A stretch of DNA of 64,000 nt. It comes from Desulfocucumis palustris. Its GTDB lineage: Bacteria; Bacillota; Desulfotomaculia; Desulfotomaculales; Desulfocucumaceae. Both the position numbers and the translations under genes were made by a program. Under the pieces are notes generated by a model. That model did not search any database. It saw only the letters and a list, made by a program, of their open reading frames with translations, and was not told the origin of the DNA. Below, piece after piece: positions 18,143 through 27,589 of this stretch. Location of the stretch: assembly GCF_002933875.1 (NCBI RefSeq), contig NZ_BFAV01000104.1:1-64000 (forward strand). The letters run 5' to 3'. Within the stretch, counting starts at the first letter, position 1. Every line of letters begins with the position of its first letter.

Positions 18143-18625
18143 ATGTTCGGAAAAGGATTGATCAAGGGCCTGGAAATTACCTGGGGCTGGCTTTTTAGAA
18201 AAAAGGTTACCGTGGAGTATCCTGACAAGAAAATTGTTATGTCTCCGAGGTACCACGGCCGGTTTGAACTGGATCAGGACAAGTGTATCGCCTGCGGGCT
18301 GTGCGCCAACGCCTGCCCCAACAAGGTGATTCAACTGGAGAAGACCAAGCTGGGCAAAAAGCAGATACTGTTGAAATACGTTATGCGCATTGAGTACTGC
18401 CTTTTCTGCGGCTATTGCGTGGAAGCCTGCAACAAGGATGCCCTCAAGTTCAGCAGTGTTATTGATATGAACCAGTACTTCCGGGACAAGGTGCGCCTTA
18501 CGCTGGTTGACCGCCCCGCTCCCACGCCGGAAGAGATAGCTGCCGCGGAGGCGGAGGAGGCTGCCAAGGCCGCTGCTGCCCAGGCTGCCGCCGCTAAGGC
18601 CAAGGCCAAAGGCGAGGAGGGTTGA
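18143..18625 (+). CDS. nuoI: NADH-quinone oxidoreductase subunit I (ferredoxin-type)
   Basis: This 160-aa subunit carries clusters N6a and N6b. Two classic 4Fe-4S motifs are seen: CIACGLCANACP (about 51-62) and CLFCGYCVEACN (about 90-101). After about residue 130 it ends in an unusual Ala/Glu/Lys tail (AAEAEEAAKAAAAQAAAA...), which may form a helix. In the absence of NuoE, F and G, NuoI is the likely entry point for electrons from ferredoxin or another donor; this is inference. Confidence 0.97.
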   Translation: MFGKGLIKGLEITWGWLFRKKVTVEYPDKKIVMSPRYHGRFELDQDKCIACGLCANACPNKVIQLEKTKLGKKQILLKYVMRIEYCLFCGYCVEACNKDALKFSSVIDMNQYFRDKVRLTLVDRPAPTPEEIAAAEAEEAAKAAAAQAAAAKAKAKGEEG

Positions 18626-18628
18626 TAA

Positions 18629-19165
18629 ATGGGATTAGTGGATAGCATTAACTGGATGGCAGTTGCCTTTTATGTGCTGGCAGCCCATATAGTCGTATCG
18701 GCCCTGCTGGTGGTTTGCGTGAGAAACATTGTTCACTCGGTGCTCTGGCTGGCGGTTTGTTTCGTTGCCATGGCCGGGCTGTTCCTGACCCTGGACGCCG
18801 ACTTCCTGGCAGCCGTGCAGGTGATGGTGTATGCCGGCGCCGTTTGTATCATGGTGGTTTTCGGTATCATGCTGATCCGCCGGTCCGACATGGGACATTC
18901 CAACCTTTTTAACGGCCAGACCAAAATAGCCGGCGGGGTGGTGGCCCTGGTAATAGTGCTGTGCGGCGCCCTTTCCGCCAGGACCCAGTGGCTGTTAAGC
19001 CCTAACGAGGTGCCTGCGGAGACAGTGGACAACATAGCCACCCTGCTGTTAAGCAAGTATGTAATTCCCTTTGAAGTGGCGGCCCTGCTCCTGCTGGTGG
19101 CATTGATCGGCGCTATCATACTGGCCAAGGAGGTGACGGTTGATGCAACTGACTCTGAGCGTTAG
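18629..19165 (+). CDS. nuoJ: NADH-quinone oxidoreductase subunit J
   Basis: This 178-aa membrane subunit has five predicted helices. The [19 protein letters not shown] segment matches the conserved NuoJ VQVLVYVGAIMVLFLFVVML pattern, including the pi-bulge region. It overlaps nuoK by 23 nt. The last helix is followed by the [14 protein letters not shown] tail. Confidence 0.95.
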   Translation: MGLVDSINWMAVAFYVLAAHIVVSALLVVCVRNIVHSVLWLAVCFVAMAGLFLTLDADFLAAVQVMVYAGAVCIMVVFGIMLIRRSDMGHSNLFNGQTKIAGGVVALVIVLCGALSARTQWLLSPNEVPAETVDNIATLLLSKYVIPFEVAALLLLVALIGAIILAKEVTVDATDSER

Positions 19166-19466
19166 CCTCACCCACTATCTTGTGCTTTCGGCGATATTGT
19201 TCGGCATCGGACTGTTTGGGGTGCTGGTAAAGAAGAACGCCATTTCAGTGCTGATTTGCATTGAGCTGATGCTAAACGCGGTGAACATTAATTTTATCGC
19301 CATCAGTAAATATGTTACCCCCGGTGATTTCATCGGCCAGATTTTCGCCATATTCGTAATCACCGTGGCTGCGGCCGAGGTGGGGATAGGACTGGCCATT
19401 ATCATAGCCATCTACCGCAACAGGCTGTCCGTGAACTTGGACGAGTTCGACTGGCTCAAGTGGTAG
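19143..19466 (+). CDS. nuoK: NADH-quinone oxidoreductase subunit K
   Basis: This 107-aa membrane subunit has three helices and is homologous to Mrp antiporter subunit MrpC. Conserved acidic residues for proton transfer are seen in [20 protein letters not shown] (Glu) and [20 protein letters not shown] (Glu). Start ATG 19143 lies inside nuoJ behind GGAGGTG; TTG 19140 is the alternative. Confidence 0.97.
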   Translation: MQLTLSVSLTHYLVLSAILFGIGLFGVLVKKNAISVLICIELMLNAVNINFIAISKYVTPGDFIGQIFAIFVITVAAAEVGIGLAIIIAIYRNRLSVNLDEFDWLKW

Positions 19467-19494
19467 AATATATGAAGGTAGGTGCTGAACCGAG

Positions 19495-21438
19495 ATGGTA
19501 GAATTTGCGATGCAGCATGCATGGCTGGTGCCTCTTCTGCCTGCCCTGTCCTTCGTCATAATAGTTCTCTTGACGCGGCCGTGGCAAAAGTTAAGCGCCC
19601 TGGTGTCCATCGCCTGCATGGTTTCCTCATGCGTGATAGCCACCCTGGCTGCTTACGGGATATTCACCAACCATGAGTTTACCGAAAAACCCCTGGTTTA
19701 CGCTGCCCGCTGGTTCTCCCTGGGATTGCCCGGGGCGCCGGATCTGGTGGTTAATGTAGGGGTACAACTGGACCCCACCTCGGCCATGATGATATTCATG
19801 GTTTCATTGGTGGCGTCACTTATTCAGATTTATTCCGTGGGCTATATGGAGGGAGATCCCGGTTTTTCGGTGTTCTTCTCCTATTTGTCCCTGTTCGCCT
19901 CCTCCATGCTCCTGCTGGTTATCTCCAGCAACCTGCTGCAGATGTTCGTGGCCTGGGAGCTGGTGGGCCTGTGCTCGTACCTGTTGATCGGCTTCTATAC
20001 CCATAAGATATCCGCCAGGGAAGCGGCCAAAAAGGCCTTCGTCACCTGCCGGGTGGCGGACTTTGGCCTGCTGTTGGGCCTGCTGTCCCTGCAAATCGTT
20101 TTCGGCACCCTGGACATGGTGGAATTGTCCGAAAAGATTCACCACTTCCAGGAATACACCACGGCGGGCGTGCTGACCCTGATAGCCGTGCTGGTTTTCA
20201 TAGGTCCCATAGGCAAGTCCGGCCAGTTTCCGCTGCACGTGTGGCTGCCGGACGCCATGGAAGGTCCCACCCCGGTCAGCGCCCTGATCCACGCGGCCAC
20301 CATGGTGGTTGCCGGTGTTTACCTGGTGGGCCGGACCATGTTCCTCTTCAGCCAGGTTCCCGCGGCCATGGAACTGGTTGCCGTTACCGGCGCTTTCACC
20401 GCGCTTTTCGCGGCCTCCATCGCCCTTACCCAGCGTGAAATCAAGCGGATACTGGCTTACTCAACGGTCAGTCAGCTGGGTTACATGATGCTGGCCCTGG
20501 GTGTGGGAAGCCTCACCGCTTCCATGTTCCACCTGTGGACCCACGCTTTCTTCAAGGCCCTGATGTTCCTGGGCGCGGGCTCCGTGCTGCACGCCCTGCA
20601 CCATAAGGCTGATGTGTGGGAGATGGGCGGACTTATCAAAAAAATGCCCGTCACCGGCTGGACCTTTGTAATCGGCGGGCTGGCCATAGCCGGTATTCCT
20701 CCCTTTGCAGGGTTCTGGAGCAAGGATGAAATTCTGTCCATGGCTTTCAACAGCGGTCATTATGTACTGTTTGCCATGGGGGCCATTACCGCCTTTATGA
20801 CCGCCTTCTACATGTGGCGGCTGATTTTCCTGGCCTTCTTCGGCGACGAGAAGCCCGAGAATCACCCTCACGAGTCTCCGGTTTTCATGACCGCTCCGCT
20901 GGTTGTGCTGGCCTTCCTGGCCACCGTGGGCGGCCTGGTTGGCACTCCCTGGACTCCCTGGGATATCAACTGGGCCAACTGGATCTGGTTCCACGAAGCG
21001 CATCATGCTGAACCCAACTATATGGTTATGCTGGGCTCGGTGATTCTGGCCGGAGCCGGTATTTTCCTGGCTTACCAGTTGTACTACGTGGACAAAGCCA
21101 GAGCCAAGGCCCACGCCCTGGCGGATAAATACCGCGCCCTGCACACCCTTTCTTATAACAAGTTCTATATTGACGAGATATACCTGTGGTTCAACCACAG
21201 CATCGTCGACGGTGCCGCCAAGCTGTTCTTCCTGTTTGATATCTACATTGTGGACGGCATCATCATAAACGGTATAGCTGCTGTAACCAGGCTGTTCGGT
21301 GAAGGTGCGCGGATATCGCAGACCGGCCGTCTGCAGAACTATGCCCTGGTGTTCTTCCTGGGTGTTCTGGCCGTGGCCGTGATACTCGCCTTTACCAACC
21401 CGTCTTCCGCCGGTTTGATGCTGGGAGGTGTAAAATAG
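19495..21438 (+). CDS. nuoL: NADH-quinone oxidoreductase subunit L
   Basis: This 647-aa antiporter-like proton-pumping subunit has many membrane helices and a C-terminal lateral helix. WELVGLCSYLLIGFY (TM5 Glu), GKSGQFPLHVWLPDAMEGPT (TM7 Lys), PTPVSALIHAATMVVAGVYL and the QREIKRILAYSTVSQLGYM block are all intact. Its stop is followed at once by the nuoM ATG (21439). Confidence 0.97.
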   Translation: MVEFAMQHAWLVPLLPALSFVIIVLLTRPWQKLSALVSIACMVSSCVIATLAAYGIFTNHEFTEKPLVYAARWFSLGLPGAPDLVVNVGVQLDPTSAMMIFMVSLVASLIQIYSVGYMEGDPGFSVFFSYLSLFASSMLLLVISSNLLQMFVAWELVGLCSYLLIGFYTHKISAREAAKKAFVTCRVADFGLLLGLLSLQIVFGTLDMVELSEKIHHFQEYTTAGVLTLIAVLVFIGPIGKSGQFPLHVWLPDAMEGPTPVSALIHAATMVVAGVYLVGRTMFLFSQVPAAMELVAVTGAFTALFAASIALTQREIKRILAYSTVSQLGYMMLALGVGSLTASMFHLWTHAFFKALMFLGAGSVLHALHHKADVWEMGGLIKKMPVTGWTFVIGGLAIAGIPPFAGFWSKDEILSMAFNSGHYVLFAMGAITAFMTAFYMWRLIFLAFFGDEKPENHPHESPVFMTAPLVVLAFLATVGGLVGTPWTPWDINWANWIWFHEAHHAEPNYMVMLGSVILAGAGIFLAYQLYYVDKARAKAHALADKYRALHTLSYNKFYIDEIYLWFNHSIVDGAAKLFFLFDIYIVDGIIINGIAAVTRLFGEGARISQTGRLQNYALVFFLGVLAVAVILAFTNPSSAGLMLGGVK

Positions 21439-22956
21439 ATGAGTGGATTTCCTGTACTGACCACCATCCTGCTGGCTCCGGTGGCCGCTGCCCTGCTCAT
21501 GGTGTTCATTCCCCGGGATGAGGGCAAGCTGATCAAGTGCGTGGCGGCTGTGGGCACCTTCGTGTCCCTGGCCCTTTCGCTGTATGTCTATTTTGCTTAC
21601 GACCAGGCACTGGGAGGTCTTCAGTTTGTGGAGAAGATTCCCTGGATTGAAGACCTGGGTGTCAGCTATTTCATGGCAGTGGACGGCATCAGCCTGCCAA
21701 TGCTGCTGCTGACCAACCTTATCGGATTTGCGGCTATTTTCGCCTCCTGGAATGTAAACAACCGTCCCCGGGAATTCTTCATACTCTTCTGCGTGCTGGT
21801 AACCGGGGTTATGGGAACCTTTATAGCCCACGACCTGTTTATATTCCTGCTGTTCTACGAAGTGGTGGTAATTCCCATCTACATCATGGTGATCATCTGG
21901 GGCAGCACCAAGCGGGTTACCAAGGAATATGCCGCCATGAAGCTGACCATATATCTTTTAATAGGCTCCGCTTTCCTGCTGGTGGGTGTTATCGCGCTGT
22001 TCATGAAATCGGTGGGCATACTGGGCGCGCCGGACATGAGCTTTACGGCGCTGGCCGAGGCGGGGAGACAACTGGGGCGGTTTGATCAGATATGGCTCTT
22101 CGGGCTAATGCTGTTCGGCTTCGGCTCACTGATTTCCATGTGGCCGTTCCACTCCTGGTCCCCCGACGGTTATGCCGGCGCCCCCACTGCTGTGTCCATG
22201 ATCCACGCCGGTGTTCTTAAAAAGATCGGCGGCTACGGCTTGATTAAAATCGCCCTGGTTACCCTGCCCATTGGAGCCCAGTTCTGGGCGCCCTACATGG
22301 CGGTGCTGGGCGTGGCCGGGGTGGCCTACGCGGCCTTTGGAGCCCTGGCGGTTAAGGACCTGAAATATGTTGTCGGTTATTCCTCGGTCAGTCACATGGG
22401 TTACGTCATGCTGGCCATTGCCTGCTTAAACGTTATAGGCATCAACGGCGCGGTGGCCAACATGTTCGGTCACGGCGTGATGGCGGCACTGTTCTTCTCC
22501 ACCATAGGATTTATTTACGAGAAGACACATACCCGCTGGATTCCCGACCTGGGCGGTCTTGCCAGGCAGACCCCGCGTCTGGCGGTGGCCTTCATGCTGG
22601 CAGGTATGGCTTCCCTGGGACTGCCCGGATTGGTTACCTTTATGCCGGAATTCACCATCTTTATCGGTTCCTTCCAGGTGTACGGCGGACTGGCCGTGGC
22701 CGGTATCGCGGGTATAATACTGACCGCGCTGTATGTGTTGAGGGCCGGAGCCAACACGCTGTTCGGACCTCCCAGGCCGGAATATGATCATCTGGTGGAT
22801 ATCCGCGGCCCGGAACTGGTACCCCTGGTGGTGCTGGGCACCGTGCTGCTGGCCGGCGGCCTGCTTCCCTCCCTGTTGTTTGATATGATTAACAGCGGCG
22901 CGGTGCCTCTGATGGCACAGATTCAGGATGTGCTGCAGATAGGGGGGAAATTCTAA
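21439..22956 (+). CDS. nuoM: NADH-quinone oxidoreductase subunit M
   Basis: This 505-aa proton-pumping antiporter-like membrane subunit has the conserved Glu region FYEVVVIPIYIMVIIWG, the WPFHSWSPDGYAGAPTAVSM loop (in place of the more usual LPDAHVEAPT form) and the VKDLKYVVGYSSVSHMGYV segment. It starts directly after nuoL and abuts nuoN. Confidence 0.97.
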   Translation: MSGFPVLTTILLAPVAAALLMVFIPRDEGKLIKCVAAVGTFVSLALSLYVYFAYDQALGGLQFVEKIPWIEDLGVSYFMAVDGISLPMLLLTNLIGFAAIFASWNVNNRPREFFILFCVLVTGVMGTFIAHDLFIFLLFYEVVVIPIYIMVIIWGSTKRVTKEYAAMKLTIYLLIGSAFLLVGVIALFMKSVGILGAPDMSFTALAEAGRQLGRFDQIWLFGLMLFGFGSLISMWPFHSWSPDGYAGAPTAVSMIHAGVLKKIGGYGLIKIALVTLPIGAQFWAPYMAVLGVAGVAYAAFGALAVKDLKYVVGYSSVSHMGYVMLAIACLNVIGINGAVANMFGHGVMAALFFSTIGFIYEKTHTRWIPDLGGLARQTPRLAVAFMLAGMASLGLPGLVTFMPEFTIFIGSFQVYGGLAVAGIAGIILTALYVLRAGANTLFGPPRPEYDHLVDIRGPELVPLVVLGTVLLAGGLLPSLLFDMINSGAVPLMAQIQDVLQIGGKF

Positions 22957-24387
22957 ATGCAAATAGATCTGTCATTGCTAATACCTGAAATAGCTCTGGC
23001 TGCCCTGGGAATGATGGTGCTGATATTCGGGCTGATTATCCCCAAGGGCTCCAGGCAGGGTCTGGGCTGGTTTACCACCATATCCCTGCTGGCGGTAATC
23101 GGCCTGGTGGTGGCGGGCTGGAACAACCAGGGCTCCCTTTACGAGGGCATGTTCGTGGTGGACCGCTACGCCATGTTCTTCAAGATTACCTTCCTGGTGG
23201 CCGCTTTCCTGGTGGCCCTGGGTTCCATGCGCTATGTGGATAAATACCTGGGTGACCAGAGCGAATATTACAGCATGATGCTGTTCGCCACCCTGGGTAT
23301 GTGCGTAATGGCCTCGGCCGGTGATTTCATCACTCTGTACCTTGGCCTTGAGCTTATGACCATAGCCTTCTTCGTTCTGGTCTGCTTCCGCCGGATGGAG
23401 ACAAAATCGGTGGAGGCCGGGATGAAGTACGTGCTGCTGGCGGGAATGTCCTCGGCGGTGCTGCTGTACGGCCTCAGCCTGATTTACGGTGTTACCGGCT
23501 CCATATTGATTCCGGAGGTTGGCCGGATGGTTGCCTTAAACCCTTCACCGGCGCTGATGCTGGGCCTGGTGATGCTGGTGGCGGGCCTGGGCTTTAAAAT
23601 CTCCGCGGTGCCCTTCCACATGTGGTCGCCGGATATTTACGAAGGCGCCCCCACCCCGGTCACCGCGTTCCTGGCGGTTGGTTCCAAAGCGGCTTCCTTC
23701 GCGGTGCTGCTCAGGATATTTGTGGAGGCCCTGCCGGGCATCTGGGCCAACTGGACCATGCTGGTGGCAATACTGGCCGCGGTTACCATCATAGTGGGCA
23801 ACCTGGTGGCAATTCCCCAGACCAACATTAAAAGGATGCTGGCCTACTCCAGTATCGCCCAGGCAGGCTATATCCTGGTGGGTCTGGTCACTGCTTCCGA
23901 GGCCGGTATAAAGGGTGTAATGTTCTATGGTTTCCTGTATGTGTTCGCCACAGTGGGAGCCTTTACAGTGGCCGGTTATTTTTATAATAAAACCGGCAGT
24001 GATGAAATCAAGGACTATGCCGGACTGGCCCAGCGCTCGCCGCTGATGGCCGCGGTGATGCTGACGGTGTTGCTCTCCATGGCGGGAATTCCTCCCCTGG
24101 CGGGCTTTGCCGGCAAATTTTACCTGTTCAAGACCATCGTTGATGATTACCTCTGGCTGGCCTTCATCGGCATGGTTATGAGCATGGTGTCCGTGTACTA
24201 TTACCTGCGGGTGGTGCTGGTGATGTACCGGGACGATCCTCCGGAGGGCAGCGCCCCCATTCAGGTAAGCGGCCCGGTTACCCTGACGCTGCTGGTGGCC
24301 CTGCTGGCCACGCTGTATATCGGTGTCTACCCCGGTCCCCTGTCGGAAATAGTAAACAGCGCGGCACATTCCTTCTTCGTGCATTAA
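22957..24387 (+). CDS. nuoN: NADH-quinone oxidoreductase subunit N
   Basis: This 476-aa third antiporter-like subunit of the membrane arm shows YLGLELMTIAFFVLV, VPFHMWSPDIYEGAPTPVTA and the TNIKRMLAYSSIAQAGYILV block with the expected lysines. It is the last gene of the operon and is followed by a strong terminator. No nuoE, nuoF or nuoG is present here. Confidence 0.97.
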   Translation: MQIDLSLLIPEIALAALGMMVLIFGLIIPKGSRQGLGWFTTISLLAVIGLVVAGWNNQGSLYEGMFVVDRYAMFFKITFLVAAFLVALGSMRYVDKYLGDQSEYYSMMLFATLGMCVMASAGDFITLYLGLELMTIAFFVLVCFRRMETKSVEAGMKYVLLAGMSSAVLLYGLSLIYGVTGSILIPEVGRMVALNPSPALMLGLVMLVAGLGFKISAVPFHMWSPDIYEGAPTPVTAFLAVGSKAASFAVLLRIFVEALPGIWANWTMLVAILAAVTIIVGNLVAIPQTNIKRMLAYSSIAQAGYILVGLVTASEAGIKGVMFYGFLYVFATVGAFTVAGYFYNKTGSDEIKDYAGLAQRSPLMAAVMLTVLLSMAGIPPLAGFAGKFYLFKTIVDDYLWLAFIGMVMSMVSVYYYLRVVLVMYRDDPPEGSAPIQVSGPVTLTLLVALLATLYIGVYPGPLSEIVNSAAHSFFVH

Positions 24388-24437
24388 TTGCCGGGCAGCA
24401 AATAAGCAATTAATAAAACTAAATGACGTAAAACATT

Positions 24438-24470
24438 TAAAAGCCCCGCCGGATACCGGCGGGGCTTTTA
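24438..24470 (+). terminator. Terminator of the nuo operon
   Basis: 15-bp perfect stem TAAAAGCCCCGCCGG (24438-24452)/CCGGCGGGGCTTTTA (24456-24470) with a 3-nt loop. It works in both directions and also serves the convergent gene at 24500. Confidence 0.95.
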
Positions 24471-24499
24471 AATACAGATTCTACAATGCTATGATGTCT

Positions 24500-25333
24500 C
24501 TATTCAGCTGTGGGGAAAGATACTTCTGTACGCCATTCGGTGGCTTGCTCCTCGTATTCCTCCGGAACATCTGTAAAAGTAAATGTATATTCGCCTGAGG
24601 CTCCCGGGGCCAGGTTTAATTCCACATCAGTAAAGCTTTGATCCGCAGCTTGTACCTCATCACCCTGTTCATTGGTCATGAAAACCTTCACATTAATAGC
24701 GGCAATTTTGGTTATGTCCGCATCACCTGTGTTAACAAAGGTGCCGTCAACCTTCAGTTGGCCTTCCTCGTAGTAAGCATCTGTAAATTCAAAGTTGATG
24801 GTGGGGTTGTCATTTTCCACTGCGGGAGTATCATTTTCAGTTGCGGGGGTATCGGTTTCTGTTGCGGGAGTATCATTTTCGGTTGCGGGAGTATCGGTTT
24901 CCGTTGCTGGGGTATCAGCCGGTTTATCCTTGATGTCTATTCTATACAGGGTGCCATCCCAATTTACATCCTTGCCAAGGCTTTCAGCAACGAAGCGGAG
25001 GGGTACGTAAGTCCTGTCGTCAATGAGCTTTGCCGGAACGTCCAAAGAGATTTCCTGGCCATTAACCGTTGCAACCGGGTTGTTTATTTGCAGCGATATA
25101 TTTCCTGAGGTAACAGTCTGGCTTTGGGCATCCCAGTTGACTGTTTGATTGAGAGCCTCAAAAATTGCTCTTAACGGGACTAAAGTTCTTCCATTTTCAA
25201 TCATTGCCGGGTTTTCGGAAACCAGCTGATTATCGTTGATAAATATGGACGGGGAATTCTCGGCTGCGGCAGCAATAGTCACGCTAAAAAGTAGAGCTAC
25301 CATGACAAAGAGTAATATAAATGTTTTTTTCAT
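24500..25333 (-). CDS. Secreted protein with copper amine oxidase N-terminal domains
   Basis: This 277-aa exported protein has a signal peptide (about 1-23, ending AAAA), then two copies of the copper-amine-oxidase-N fold that many clostridial surface proteins use without any oxidase (ENGRTLVPLRAIFEALNQTV and DDRTYVPLRFVAESLGKDV). Next comes a linker of five 7-residue repeats (TPATETD/TPATEND, about 141-175), encoded by about 21-bp DNA repeats. The C-terminal beta domain (about 178-277) resembles FxLYD-type folds. The role is probably envelope-associated; its partner is unknown. Confidence 0.85.
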   Translation of the reverse strand: MKKTFILLFVMVALLFSVTIAAAAENSPSIFINDNQLVSENPAMIENGRTLVPLRAIFEALNQTVNWDAQSQTVTSGNISLQINNPVATVNGQEISLDVPAKLIDDRTYVPLRFVAESLGKDVNWDGTLYRIDIKDKPADTPATETDTPATENDTPATETDTPATENDTPAVENDNPTINFEFTDAYYEEGQLKVDGTFVNTGDADITKIAAINVKVFMTNEQGDEVQAADQSFTDVELNLAPGASGEYTFTFTDVPEEYEEQATEWRTEVSFPTAE

Positions 25334-25582
25334 GCTTTTCTCCTCCTTAGTTATTTACATGGCAATCAACTGCAATTTATACTGACTATCCCCCTTTCAA
25401 ATATAAAAATGCTTTAGCTGGCTAAAGCTCTTCATACTTATTTATATTATACAACAATGGGCAAAAAATCAATGATGAATTATGAAAAGTGCATATACTT
25501 AATGTTGGATTCAAAGTATTTAAAAGGGTTTCATGAATTATGTAAAAATCCTGTAAATTATGAAAAAACCCCTGTAAATCAT

Positions 25583-25613
25583 AAAAAAACCCGTTCGGGG
25601 ATTGCCGGACGGG
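25583..25613 (-). terminator. Terminator of the lysine aminomutase gene
   Basis: On minus, CCCGTCCGG/CCGAACGGG (25590-25613) is followed by seven Ts. Upstream (25510-25590) lie about three 21-bp near-repeats containing CCTGTAAAT. Confidence 0.85.
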
Positions 25614-25658
25614 TATAGACTTTAAAATAGACACTGTGAAATAATTGATGCAACGGCG

Positions 25659-26924
25659 TTAAAAACCAGGCATATAATCATATTCCAGCTCCCGGTCTTC
25701 CCAGGTTCGCAAGCGTATTGAGCCTTCTTCCCTCTTAATAACGTACTGGGGCAGTACGGGGGTTTTGCCGTATCCGTTGGGGGCGTTGATGATGTATGTC
25801 GGCACGGCCAGGCCCGAGGTGTATCCCCTCAGCTTCTCCATAATGTTAATGCCTTCCTCCACGCTGGTGATAAAATGCCTGGTGCCCTTCACCTGCTTGG
25901 CGTGAAAAATGTAATAGGGACGCACCCTTATTTTCAGCAATTCCTGGTTCAATCTTTTCATGACATGGGCGTTATTGTTTATTCCCTTCAACAGCACCGC
26001 CTGGTTGCCCAGTACAACCCCTGCCTCTGTCAGCATGTCGCAGGCTTTTTTGCTTTCCGGGGTGATTTCCCTGGGGTGGTTGAACTGGGTATTGATATAC
26101 AGTGGCGGGTGCTTTTTCAGCACGGCGCATAACTCCGGGGTGATTCTCTGGGGCAGGGTGACTATGGCCCTGGTTCCAATGCGCTTTATTTCCACATGCT
26201 CTATTTGATCCAGTTCCGTGAGCAGCCAGTCAATATTCCGGTCGCTGAGCATAAGGGCGTCCCCGCCGGTTATCAACACATCCCGGATTTCCCTGTTTTT
26301 GCGGATGTAATCCAGGGCCGCCAGCAGGCTTTGATGCGGTTTGTGCTGGTCCTTTTCTCCTATGTTCCTCCTCCGCTGGCAGTGACGGCAATACATTGCG
26401 CACATGTTGGTAACGTTGATAATCAGGCGGTCCGGGTAACGTCTGGTTATGCCTGGGGAAGGCGAGGTGAATTCCTCCGCCATGGGGTCGTTGTAACCGC
26501 TTTCATCCATTTCTTCTATGGAGGGAATGGACTGCATTCTAATGGGGTCATGGGGATCCCCGTCCATAATCAAAGATGCGTAATAGGGGGATATGGACCA
26601 GCGATAATGGGAGCCGACCTTTTTAATATGAAAAAAATGTTCAATGTCCAGGTCCAGGAATTTAGCAAGGGTTGTCACACTGTCTATCCTGTGCCTCATT
26701 TGCCAGCGCCAGTCCTGCCACTGCTCCTCTGAGGCGTTAAAATATTTTAGCAGCTTTAATTTATTTTTTGCCACGGTATCTTGTAAATCAATGCCTGTTT
26801 TAATGGATTCCTTTATTTCCAGGTAGTCGCTTATGCGGTTTTTAAGTTCGGCTGCTCTTCTGAGGGCAATTATCCTTTTCTCTTCGGCGGTGATTTTGTG
26901 TTTTTCTATGGCCGGTATGGACAT
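25659..26924 (-). CDS. kamA: Lysine 2,3-aminomutase
   Basis: This 421-aa radical SAM/PLP enzyme converts L-lysine to beta-lysine. The SAM cluster motif CAMYCRHC (Cys175, 179, 182) and the PLP-binding lysine in APNGYGKTPVLP are intact. ATG 26924 follows GGAGGGGG; the frame's earlier start at 26969 overlaps the terminator of the riboswitch and is unlikely. The gene lies behind a c-di-AMP riboswitch on the same strand, so beta-lysine, or its acetyl form, may be an osmolyte here. No ablB acetyltransferase gene adjoins it. Confidence 0.93.
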   Translation of the reverse strand: MSIPAIEKHKITAEEKRIIALRRAAELKNRISDYLEIKESIKTGIDLQDTVAKNKLKLLKYFNASEEQWQDWRWQMRHRIDSVTTLAKFLDLDIEHFFHIKKVGSHYRWSISPYYASLIMDGDPHDPIRMQSIPSIEEMDESGYNDPMAEEFTSPSPGITRRYPDRLIINVTNMCAMYCRHCQRRRNIGEKDQHKPHQSLLAALDYIRKNREIRDVLITGGDALMLSDRNIDWLLTELDQIEHVEIKRIGTRAIVTLPQRITPELCAVLKKHPPLYINTQFNHPREITPESKKACDMLTEAGVVLGNQAVLLKGINNNAHVMKRLNQELLKIRVRPYYIFHAKQVKGTRHFITSVEEGINIMEKLRGYTSGLAVPTYIINAPNGYGKTPVLPQYVIKREEGSIRLRTWEDRELEYDYMPGF

Positions 26925-26966
26925 GTAAGACCCCCTCCTCTGTATTTTTAAGAACAGGCAATTGAT

Positions 26967-26995
26967 CAAAACACCCCTGAATATTCATTCAGGGG
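26967..26995 (-). terminator. Riboswitch-controlled terminator before kamA
   Basis: A 9-bp stem CCCCTGAAT/ATTCAGGGG (26974-26995), then TGTTTT on minus. It lies between the c-di-AMP aptamer and kamA, as expected of the expression platform. Confidence 0.8.
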
Positions 26996-27039
26996 TTGAA
27001 AAAGAGTACAAGATGATATAAGGCCTATGGCCGTAATCT

Positions 27040-27272
27040 TGCCTGTCCTCCCTTTCAACGCTTACGAAGTTAGCTGACGGATTCGGGTCGAAAGTAACCC
27101 TACGAATTCGGTAGCCGGTAATCTGGTCGCCTGTTGCCGGATACTTGTCGGAAATCACCTTTAATGGACTTCCTTCTTTCTCTGAACACTGGCTGCGCAC
27201 TACTGACTGCTGAACCGATTCACCCCAAAAATTGGTTCCCCCGCTTCTTTCATTAAAAAAGAATTAAGCGAC
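27040..27272 (-). ncRNA. c-di-AMP riboswitch (ydaO-yuaA type)
   Basis: Read on minus, the region holds the conserved ydaO blocks in order: CGCTTAATTC, GCGGGGGAACC, TTTTTGGGGTGAATCGG, then after a variable arm GACCCGAATCCGTCAGCTAA, CTTCGTAAGCG and AAAGGGAGGA. The CGCTTA and TAAGCG pieces can form the family's pseudoknot. These match the published ydaO consensus as I remember it. In this class c-di-AMP normally turns the gene off. The downstream gene is kamA. A 71-codon frame inside is spurious. Confidence 0.92.
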
Positions 27273-27356
27273 AAGGAGAAGTATTAAATTTTGAGTTAAA
27301 GGAGATTAGATATTTTGTCAGAAATTTAGAATTGGGTGGGTAAAACAACAGGTTGT

Positions 27357-27374
27357 AATTTAACCGGTTAAATT
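27357..27374. promoter_or_regulatory. 18-bp perfect palindrome
   Basis: AATTTAACCGGTTAAATT lies in the 317-bp gap between the start of the kamA riboswitch transcript and ktrA. It is a plausible operator for a dimeric regulator of either direction. The rest of the gap shows only promoter-like AT-rich DNA. Confidence 0.5.
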
Positions 27375-27491
27375 TTGTAAATTGCTGCAAAATCCTTGCC
27401 TTATTATATCACAGGTTCCATTTTGATGCAACCATTATATTTTGCCAGGGTGCCGTGGTATGATAACTCATTTAGATACAGGTTATTTTGC

Positions 27492-27500
27492 TGGTATAAT
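27492..27500 (+). promoter_or_regulatory. Extended -10 promoter of ktrA-like gene
   Basis: TGGTATAAT is an extended -10 element, with no strong -35 seen. It lies 90 bp before the gene start. Confidence 0.5.
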
Positions 27501-27589
27501 ATAATTGTCAATGTATGTAGTTTTCTTTCGAATATCTGTTTCCATTATTCATTCACAGTTTTAGCGTTATTTAAATTTTGGAGGTTTAT

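Noticed and set aside
20461..21831. 456-codon open frame antisense to nuoL/nuoM
   Set aside because: His/Gln/Gly-rich composition without a motif, exactly opposite GC-rich nuo genes; an artefact of their codon use.
24820..24915. CRISPR-like direct repeats
   Set aside because: The repeats are in a coding frame (TPATE linker), have no spacers and no cas genes nearby.
25422..25634. 70-aa frame on minus
   Set aside because: It overlaps the kamA terminator and repeat region, has no SD, and a composition typical of AT-rich non-coding DNA.
26985..27200. 71-aa frame on minus
   Set aside because: It lies inside the c-di-AMP riboswitch and its terminator, so it is RNA structure and not a gene.
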